The notes beneath the pieces were generated by a model that made no database searches, was not told where the DNA came from, and saw only the letters and a program-made list of their open reading frames with translations. Shown one piece after another: positions 5,103-10,463 of a DNA stretch of 10,463 nucleotides; positions within the stretch are counted from its first letter, which is position 1, and each line of letters begins with the position of its first letter. Source of the stretch: JAEZFI01 sp044508215. GTDB lineage: Bacteria; Actinomycetota; Acidimicrobiia; Acidimicrobiales; Microtrichaceae. The DNA is taken from assembly GCA_044508215.1 (NCBI GenBank), contig JBIQID010000114.1:1-10463 (forward strand), read 5' to 3'. The translations under genes were made by a program, and so were the position numbers.

Positions 5103-5795
5103 ATGTCGACGCTGGCGCCCTCCGACCTGGACCACTTCGAGCAGCACGGCTACCTCCACGTTCCCGGTGCGATCCCGTCAGAGGTGGCGGAGCGCTGCGC
5201 GGCGGCGGTCTTCGAGGCGCTGCCCGAACGGCCGGACGATCCGAGCACGTGGACGCGGCCGGTCGCCCGGCCCACGGTCCACACCCTCGACATGGTCGAA
5301 GCGGCGCGGTCCGAACGGCTGGTCGCTGCGATCCGCGGGGTGGTCGGCCCCGAGGCAGTGCTGCCCGCGTCGATCGGAGGGTCGCTCGTCGTCCGCTTCC
5401 CGGTCGACACGGATCCGGGCGACGACGGCTGGCACCTCGACGGCAGCTACAGCGGCCCCGACGGCGGCTACTGGGTGAACCACCGCTCGCGGGGCCGGCT
5501 GCTCGTGGTGCTCGTGCTCCTCACGGACACCGGCGAGGCGGATGCCCCCACCCGTCTCCGGGCAGGGTCGCACCACGTGGTGCCCGCAGCCCTCGAGCCG
5601 TTCGGCGACGACGGCGTGGCGGCGCTCCAGTTCCAGCCGCCCTCAGAGGTGCACGACCTGCCGCTCCGCCTCGCCACCGGCTCGGCGGGCGACGTCTACC
5701 TCTGCCATCCGTTCCTGGTCCACGCCGCGCAACGGCACCGTGGCACCGGCCCGCGGGTGATGTCGCAGCCGGGCGTGCTCACTCCGCCGGGCTGA
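5103..5795 (+). CDS. Phytanoyl-CoA dioxygenase (PhyH) family Fe(II)/2-oxoglutarate oxygenase
   Basis: The 230-residue product has the double-stranded beta-helix oxygenase pattern of the PhyH family, which hydroxylates small molecules using Fe(II), oxygen and 2-oxoglutarate. The N-terminus (DHFEQHGYLHVPGAI, 10-24) is the typical family opening. The iron triad appears as His111-x-Asp113 (WHLDGSY) and His207 in CHPFLVHAAQ (201-210). Arg218 (GPRVMSQP) is placed to bind 2-oxoglutarate, so all key residues are present. The substrate is not predictable; bacterial members act in secondary metabolism and small-molecule catabolism as well as on phytanoyl-CoA-like compounds. The ATG at 5103 is preferred to an in-frame GTG at 5067 because the family begins close to it. 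It is divergent from the glycosyltransferase, and its last 17 bases overlap the end of the convergent aminopeptidase gene. Confidence 0.88.
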   Translation: MSTLAPSDLDHFEQHGYLHVPGAIPSEVAERCAAAVFEALPERPDDPSTWTRPVARPTVHTLDMVEAARSERLVAAIRGVVGPEAVLPASIGGSLVVRFPVDTDPGDDGWHLDGSYSGPDGGYWVNHRSRGRLLVVLVLLTDTGEADAPTRLRAGSHHVVPAALEPFGDDGVAALQFQPPSEVHDLPLRLATGSAGDVYLCHPFLVHAAQRHRGTGPRVMSQPGVLTPPG

Positions 5796-7299
5796 CGGGA
5801 GCCGCAGCCGCCCGGCCCTCGACGAACCCGATGAGGGTGCGAACCCCGAACCCGGTGCCGCCCGCCGGACCCTCGTCCCAGTCGGAGTCGCCGAACGCGG
5901 GCCCGGCGATGTCGATGTGCGCCCACGGGAGTCCGCCCGTGAACTCGCGGAGGAACAGGCCGGCCGTCAGCGTGCCGCCGTAGCGGGACCCGATGTTCTT
6001 GAGGTCGGCCACGCTGCTGTCGAGCATCCGCCGGTAGTCGTCCGGCAGCGGCAGGGGCCACACCCTCTCGCCGGTCCCCTCGGCAGCAGAGCGGATCTCG
6101 GCGACCAGGTCGTCGTCGGTGCCCATGAGCCCGGCGATCCGGTCGCCCAGGGCGATCATGCAGGCCCCGGTGAGGGTGGCGAGGTCCACGATGGCGTCGG
6201 GCGTCTCCTCGGCCGCCCACGCCAGGGCGTCCGCGAGCACGAGCCGGCCCTCCGCGTCGGTGTTCAGCACCTCGACGGTCGTGCCGTTCCGGGCGGTGTA
6301 CACGTCGCCGGGGCGCTGGGCGGACCCGCCGCTCATGTTGTCGGTGAAGGGCATGTACGCGGTGACGGCGACGGGGACCTCCAGCTCGGCGATCGCGCAC
6401 ACCGCCGCGGCGACGGCCGCCGCGCCGCCCATGTCGCACTTCATGGTCATCATCCCGTCGGCGGGCTTGATGCTGAGCCCGCCGGTGTCGAACGTGATGC
6501 CCTTGCCGACGAGCGCGAGGTGTCCCTCGGCCCCTTCGGGACGGTGCTCCAGCCGCACGAACCGCGGTTCCTCGTCCGAGCCCTGGTTCACGGCGATCAA
6601 CCCGCCGAGGCGCTCCTCACGGATCTCGTCGGGTCCCAGCACGGTGACCTCGACGCCCCGCTCGGCGGCGCGCTCGCCGATCCGCTCTGCCGCTTCGGTG
6701 GGGGTGAGCACGCCGCCCGGCTCGTTCACCAGGTCGCGTGCGAACAGCACGGCGGACGCCACCGCGATGCCCCGGCGGAGCGCGTCGCGCTCGGCGGGGT
6801 CGCCGGTGGCGACGATCGCGACCCGCTCGAGCCCCTTGCCGTTCGCCTTCGCCCCGGCCTTCTTCTTCACCTCGGCCGCCTCGCCGGTGGCCGACGCCGC
6901 CCCGTTGCCGTCGCTCTTGTGGGTGGTGAAGCGGTAGGCGCCGAGCAGCAGGCCCTCGACGAGCGCCTGGGTGGCCCACGCCGGGTCGACCCGCCCCTCG
7001 GTGACGTGGGCGTGCACGAGCGTGGCCGAGCGGTTGCCGGCTGCCCCCCGAGTCGCCTGCACGGCGGCCCGGCGCAGCACGTCGGGGCTCAGGTCCTCCA
7101 GCGCGCCGACGCCCACGAGCAGCTCGGCGTCACGCTCACCGGCGGGCATGAGGAGCCGCTCGCCCAGCTTCCCGCCGAACCCCATCCGCTCGAGCAGCCG
7201 GACGTCCCACCCCGAGTCACGGAGCGCGTCCGACGCGACGAGGTGGATCGCCAGACCTGGCCGGGCGGGCAGCGAGCGGGCGAGGGTCACGTTCAACAC
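5779..7299 (-). CDS. pepA: Leucyl aminopeptidase, M17 family (PepA-like)
   Basis: The 506-residue cytosolic M17 metallo-aminopeptidase releases N-terminal amino acids, preferably Leu, during peptide turnover, and the family forms hexamers. The catalytic C-terminal domain shows VGKGITFDTGGLSIKP (264-279; Lys266, Asp271, Lys278), TMKCDMGGAAAV (285-296; Asp289), the signature NTDAEGRL (346-353; Asp348, Glu350, Arg352) and the closing TGFGVRTLIGF. All residues expected for the two-metal site are present. The N-terminal domain is divergent. It is joined to the catalytic domain through a Lys/Ala/Gly-rich low-complexity stretch (about 128-156), which looks like a flexible linker not typical of PepA. 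The GTG at 7299 has GGAG six bases upstream. It lies 35 bases downstream of the MerR-like gene on the same strand and may be cotranscribed with it. The 3' end overlaps the dioxygenase gene by 17 bases. Confidence 0.95.
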   Translation of the reverse strand: MLNVTLARSLPARPGLAIHLVASDALRDSGWDVRLLERMGFGGKLGERLLMPAGERDAELLVGVGALEDLSPDVLRRAAVQATRGAAGNRSATLVHAHVTEGRVDPAWATQALVEGLLLGAYRFTTHKSDGNGAASATGEAAEVKKKAGAKANGKGLERVAIVATGDPAERDALRRGIAVASAVLFARDLVNEPGGVLTPTEAAERIGERAAERGVEVTVLGPDEIREERLGGLIAVNQGSDEEPRFVRLEHRPEGAEGHLALVGKGITFDTGGLSIKPADGMMTMKCDMGGAAAVAAAVCAIAELEVPVAVTAYMPFTDNMSGGSAQRPGDVYTARNGTTVEVLNTDAEGRLVLADALAWAAEETPDAIVDLATLTGACMIALGDRIAGLMGTDDDLVAEIRSAAEGTGERVWPLPLPDDYRRMLDSSVADLKNIGSRYGGTLTAGLFLREFTGGLPWAHIDIAGPAFGDSDWDEGPAGGTGFGVRTLIGFVEGRAAAAPVSPAE

Positions 7300-7334
7300 G
7301 GTGGGCTCCAGTCGATCGGGGTCGGCGGACGGGT

Positions 7335-8036
7335 TCAGCCGTCGGTTCCGTCGCCAGTGTTGCGCGCCACGTCGGCGTGCTGCACGGAACGGATCACCAC
7401 GTAGGCCGCCATCCGGGCCACGGTGTCGACCATCTCGGAGAACGCTGCCTCACGGGCGGTCACGTCCCCCGGCTCTATCCGGCTCGCCACGTGCTCCTCG
7501 AACAGCTCGAGCGCGCCCCCCGCCAGCTCCCTGGCTGCATCGATCTGGACCTTCCCCACCTCGAGGAACCGGTCGAAGGGGATGCCCGAGCCCACCAGCA
7601 GCAGCACGCAGCGGGCTGCCATGACGTCGGCCTGGTCGTACTCCCCGCCGTCACGACCACCCCTCGGACGTATCAGGCCCGACGCCTGCCACGAGCGCAG
7701 CATCTCCACCGGCACCCCGCTGCGAGCGGCGACGTCGCGGAGGCGGAGCACCTCGGGCGACGACGGCGCCGCACTGCGCGGAGGGCTGAAGTGCTCGGCG
7801 ATCGCCCGGAGGGTGTGCCCGCGCTCCTTCAGCTCGGCGATCTCACGCAGGCGCTCGAGGTGCCGGTCGTCGTAGAGGGCCTGGCGACCGCTCCGGCGCG
7901 GGGGCGGCAACAGGCCCTTCGACTGGTACGAGCGGAGCAGCGCCACCGTGATCCCGGCCCGCTCGGCCAGCTCTGCGGCACCCACCTCGAAGGCGCCGTC
8001 GTCGCCGCGCCCCCAGGGCGGGTCGAGCGCGGTCAC
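7335..8036 (-). CDS. MerR-family regulator with two helix-turn-helix domains
   Basis: The 233-residue cytosolic regulator has two MerR-type winged-helix units in tandem. The first (about 15-83) reads FEVGAAELAERAGITVALLR, then SYQSKGLLPPPRRSGRQALY and LKERGHTLRAIAEHF. The second (about 96-165) reads VLRLRDVAARSGVPVEMLRS, then WQASGLIRP and GIPFDRFLEV. A helical region (166-222) follows that matches no ligand domain I recognise. There is no Cys cluster, so metal sensing is unlikely; an organic ligand or a constitutive role is possible. The GTG at 8036 is chosen because GGAGGGGAG (8042-8050, minus strand) lies five bases upstream. An ATG at 8060 would add eight residues but has a weak ribosome binding site. 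It is divergent from metH across about 150 bases and lies 35 bases upstream of the aminopeptidase gene, a plausible cotranscribed partner. The target is unknown. Confidence 0.85.
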   Translation of the reverse strand: MTALDPPWGRGDDGAFEVGAAELAERAGITVALLRSYQSKGLLPPPRRSGRQALYDDRHLERLREIAELKERGHTLRAIAEHFSPPRSAAPSSPEVLRLRDVAARSGVPVEMLRSWQASGLIRPRGGRDGGEYDQADVMAARCVLLLVGSGIPFDRFLEVGKVQIDAARELAGGALELFEEHVASRIEPGDVTAREAAFSEMVDTVARMAAYVVIRSVQHADVARNTGDGTDG

Positions 8037-8041
8037 GGTCG

Positions 8042-8050
8042 CTCCCCTCC
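8042..8050 (-). promoter_or_regulatory. Ribosome binding site deciding the MerR-like gene start
   Basis: GGAGGGGAG on the minus strand ends five bases before the GTG at 8036. It is the strongest Shine-Dalgarno sequence in the window and lies inside the coding region if the ATG at 8060 were used. Confidence 0.6.
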
Positions 8051-8099
8051 CCCGCGACATCGCCTGAAGGCGCCCCCTGACCTGCCGTGCACGATGGTC

Positions 8100-8122
8100 A
8101 TGGTAAGACGTTCCCGTCGAAC
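8100..8122 (-). promoter_or_regulatory. Putative MerR-gene promoter with inverted repeat
   Basis: TACCAT on the minus strand (8100-8105) fits TANNNT. Immediately upstream, GTTC and GAAC (8110-8113 and 8119-8122) form a small inverted repeat around CCGTC, where a MerR-type protein would be expected to bind. No good -35 hexamer is visible, so the assignment is tentative. Confidence 0.25.
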
Positions 8123-8172
8123 CGTGCGATGAGCCACGGCAAACCCAAACCGGCCCCCTCATGGACCCCCGG

Positions 8173-8178
8173 TAGGCT
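8173..8178 (+). promoter_or_regulatory. Putative -10 box for a leaderless metH transcript
   Basis: TAGGCT fits TANNNT and is followed by seven bases and then the metH ATG at 8186. Transcription would start at or beside the start codon, leaving no room for a leader-encoded cobalamin or SAM riboswitch. Confidence 0.45.
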
Positions 8179-8185
8179 CGTCGCG

Positions 8186-10463
8186 ATGAGCGCGTTCCTG
8201 GACCTTGTGGCACAACGGGTGGTCGTCTACGACGGGGCCGCCGGCACGTGGCTGCAGCAACAGGGCCTCACGGCCGAGGACTTCGGGAGCGAGGCGCTCG
8301 AGGGCTGCAACGAGCTGCTCTGCGTGACACGTCCCGAGCTGGTGGCGCAGATGCACCGCGAGTACCTCGACGCAGGCGCCGACGTCATCGAGACCAACAG
8401 CTTCGGGTCGGGCGTGGCGCTCATGGAGTACGACCTGCTCGACCGGTCGCACGAGCTCAACCTCGCCGCCGCGCGGATCGCCCGAGAGGTGGCCGACGAG
8501 GTGTCCACCCCGGACCGCCCGCGGTTCGTCGCCGGGGCGATCGGCCCGGGCACCAAGTTCCCCACGCTCGGCCAGATCTCGTTCGACGAGCTGCGGTCGA
8601 TCTGCGCCACCCAGGCGAAGGGCCTCATCGAGGGTGGTGTCGACGTCCTGTTGATCGAGACGCAGTTCGACCTCCTCGGAGTGAAGGCCGCCATGTGCGG
8701 CTGCCGCGACGCGATGGCCGAGGTGGGCCGCGAGGTGCCGCTGCAGGTGCAGGTGACCATCGAGCTCACCGGGCGGATGCTGCCGGGCACCGAGATCTCC
8801 GCAGCGCTCGCCGCGCTCGACCCGATGCGCCCCGACGTGCTCGGCCTCAACTGCGCCACCGGGCCGGTCGAGATGGGCGAGCACCTCCGCTACCTCTCCC
8901 AGCACTGCCGCGTGCCGATCTCGGTGCTGCCCAACGCCGGCCTGCCCTCGGTGGTCGACGGGAAGATGCACTACGACCTCACCGCCGAGCAGTTCGTGGA
9001 GCACCAGCTGCGGTTCATCCGCGAGTTCGGCGTGCGGGTGGTCGGTGGCTGCTGCGGCACCACGCCCGAGTTCATCCGCCAGCTCGCCGAGGCCGTCCCC
9101 ACGGTGACCCCCCTCGAGCGCGACGTCGAGCACCTGGTGGGCGCAGCGTCGATCTACTCGTTCCAGCCGTTCGGGTCGGCCGAGGACAACGCGTCCACGT
9201 CGTTCCTCATGATCGGCGAGCGGACGAACGCGAACGGCTCGAAGCGGTTCCGCGAGGCGATGCTCGCGGGCGACTGGGACACCTGCGTGCAGATGGCGAA
9301 GGACCAGGTCGCCGAGGGCAGCCACCTCCTCGACGTGTGCGTCGACTACGTGGGCCGCGACGGCCGAGCCGACATGGACGAGGTCGCGCAGCGGTTCGCC
9401 ACCCAGAGCTCCGTGCCGCTGGTGCTCGACTCCACCGAGCCCCCCGTGCTCGAGGCGGGCCTCAAGTGGCTGGGCGGACGCTCGATCCTGAACTCCGCGA
9501 ACCTCGAGGACGGCGAGGCGCCCGGCTCTCGCTTCGACCGGGTCTGCTCGATGGCCCGCGAGTACGGCGCCGGCGTCATCTGCCTGCTCATCGACGAGGA
9601 GGGCCAGGCCCGCGACGTCGAGTGGAAGATGAGGATCGCCAAGCGCATCCACGACCTCGCCATCGAGCGGTACGGGCTGGAACCGGGCGACCTGGTCTTC
9701 GACCCGCTCACGTTCCCGCTGTCCACCGGCGACGACGACCTCCGCGGCGACGCCATGGCCACCATCGAGGCCATCCGCCGCATCAAGGCCGAGCTGCCCG
9801 GCGTCCACACCGTGCTCGGGCTGTCGAACGTGAGCTTCGGGCTCTCCCCGGCGGCGCGCCACGTGCTCAACAGCGTCTTCCTCGACGAGTGCGTGAAGGC
9901 CGGGCTCGACGCGGCGATCGTCCACGCCAGCAAGATCATCCCGCTGTCGCGGATCCCCGACGAGCAGCGCGACGTGTGCCTCGACCTCATCTTCGACCGG
10001 CGCGGCTCCGCCGGCGTGCTCTCGGAGGGCGACGAGTCCTACGACCCGCTCGCCAAGCTGCTCGACGTCTTCGCCGACGTGCAGGAGGTGAAGGCGGAGA
10101 AGGAGGACCGCTCCGGTTGGCCGGTCGAGGATCGCCTGAAGCAGCGGATCATCGACGGTGACCGCGAGGGCCTCATCGACGACCTCGACGAAGCGCTCGC
10201 CGGTGGCCGGTCGGCGCTCTCGATCGTGAACGACGTGCTGCTCGACGGCATGAAGGTGGTCGGCGAGCTGTTCGGACGCGGCGAGATGCAGCTGCCGTTC
10301 GTCCTGCAGTCCGCGGAGACCATGAAGATGTCGGTGGCGCACCTCGAGCCGCACATGGAGAAGGTCGACGACGGCGGGTCGAAGGGCCGGCTGGTGCTCG
10401 GCACGGTGAAGGGCGACGTCCACGACATCGGCAAGAACCTCGTCGACATCATCCTCACCAACA
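8186..10463 (+). CDS. metH: Cobalamin-dependent methionine synthase, 3' end beyond window
   Basis: The first 759 codons of MetH are present. The enzyme transfers a methyl group from 5-methyltetrahydrofolate through cobalamin to homocysteine, making methionine. The homocysteine-binding barrel spans about 1-320. Its zinc ligands are Cys223 (GLNCA) and Cys289-Cys290 (VGGCCGTTPEF). The pterin-binding barrel starts near residue 340 (MIGERTNANGSKRF) and runs to about 610. The four-helix cap (about 640-735) includes LLDGMKVVGELFGRGEMQLP and SAETMKMS. The B12-binding domain begins with GTVKGDVHDIGKNLVDI, in which His746 is the expected lower cobalamin ligand. All three catalytic centres look intact. 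Family length is about 1150-1230 residues, so the rest of the B12 domain and the reactivation domain should follow the window. The ATG at 8186 has a TAGGCT -10 seven bases upstream. It is divergent from the MerR-like gene. Confidence 0.97.
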   Translation, partial: MSAFLDLVAQRVVVYDGAAGTWLQQQGLTAEDFGSEALEGCNELLCVTRPELVAQMHREYLDAGADVIETNSFGSGVALMEYDLLDRSHELNLAAARIAREVADEVSTPDRPRFVAGAIGPGTKFPTLGQISFDELRSICATQAKGLIEGGVDVLLIETQFDLLGVKAAMCGCRDAMAEVGREVPLQVQVTIELTGRMLPGTEISAALAALDPMRPDVLGLNCATGPVEMGEHLRYLSQHCRVPISVLPNAGLPSVVDGKMHYDLTAEQFVEHQLRFIREFGVRVVGGCCGTTPEFIRQLAEAVPTVTPLERDVEHLVGAASIYSFQPFGSAEDNASTSFLMIGERTNANGSKRFREAMLAGDWDTCVQMAKDQVAEGSHLLDVCVDYVGRDGRADMDEVAQRFATQSSVPLVLDSTEPPVLEAGLKWLGGRSILNSANLEDGEAPGSRFDRVCSMAREYGAGVICLLIDEEGQARDVEWKMRIAKRIHDLAIERYGLEPGDLVFDPLTFPLSTGDDDLRGDAMATIEAIRRIKAELPGVHTVLGLSNVSFGLSPAARHVLNSVFLDECVKAGLDAAIVHASKIIPLSRIPDEQRDVCLDLIFDRRGSAGVLSEGDESYDPLAKLLDVFADVQEVKAEKEDRSGWPVEDRLKQRIIDGDREGLIDDLDEALAGGRSALSIVNDVLLDGMKVVGELFGRGEMQLPFVLQSAETMKMSVAHLEPHMEKVDDGGSKGRLVLGTVKGDVHDIGKNLVDIILTN

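Noticed and set aside
5917..7404. A 495-codon plus-strand open frame opposite the aminopeptidase
   Set aside because: The opposite strand encodes an M17 peptidase with all catalytic residues, so this is a shadow.
8061..8185. Cobalamin or SAM riboswitch before metH
   Set aside because: The spacer is short, shows no B12-box-like or SAM-box-like helices, and the TAGGCT box suggests transcription starts at the ATG.
8159..10423. A 754-codon open frame on the minus strand opposite metH
   Set aside because: It is antisense to a fully motif-supported MetH. Its translation is rich in His, Arg, Val, Glu and Leu with no domain motifs, as expected of a shadow frame in GC-rich DNA.
1..10463. Defence island, phage, integrative element or other novel system
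   Set aside because: No integrase, transposase, nuclease, toxin-antitoxin, phage gene or tRNA attachment site is visible. Apart from the features listed, the genes are ordinary metabolic, resistance and envelope functions.

Overview
The window is a very GC-rich bacterial segment (roughly 70% GC by eye). It has GTG starts, short divergent intergenic regions and several apparently leaderless genes. These traits, together with a CadI/ArsI-type lyase and a TIGR03086 (mycothiol-enzyme-like) protein, point to an actinomycete-type organism, possibly an uncultured Acidimicrobiia-like lineage (inference). Two runs of exactly 100 N (1873-1972 and 3725-3824) show it is a scaffold from a draft or metagenomic assembly. 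Each gap truncates a gene.

Left part (1-1872): a TIGR03086/DinB-like protein carries a perfect in-frame 81-bp tandem duplication. It converges on arsI, an ArsI/CadI-type C-As lyase. arsI is divergent from arsR, a metalloregulator, and the 109-bp spacer between them holds two near-identical palindromic operators 36 bp apart. arsR converges on the 3' end of a second VOC (glyoxalase-fold) gene, whose start is lost in gap 1.

Middle part (1973-5795): a class I SAM methyltransferase and a multi-TM flippase-like (LPG synthase TM/UPF0104) protein are divergent around a 19-bp perfect palindrome. The flippase loses its C-terminus in gap 2 and converges on a GT4 glycosyltransferase. This trio looks like a small envelope glycolipid or polysaccharide cluster. 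A PhyH-family Fe(II)/2-oxoglutarate dioxygenase is divergent from the glycosyltransferase.

Right part (5779-10463): an M17 leucyl aminopeptidase overlaps the dioxygenase gene tail to tail. A regulator with two MerR-type helix-turn-helix domains lies just upstream of it on the same strand. Divergent from the regulator is metH, cobalamin-dependent methionine synthase. The window ends inside its B12-binding domain, just after the cobalamin-ligand histidine motif.

There is no RNA gene, CRISPR array, insertion sequence or phage module. I do not see a clearly new system. The points most worth checking are the 81-bp duplication, the paired ars operators, the palindrome at the methyltransferase start, a set of four putative leaderless starts, and the double-HTH MerR protein facing metH.
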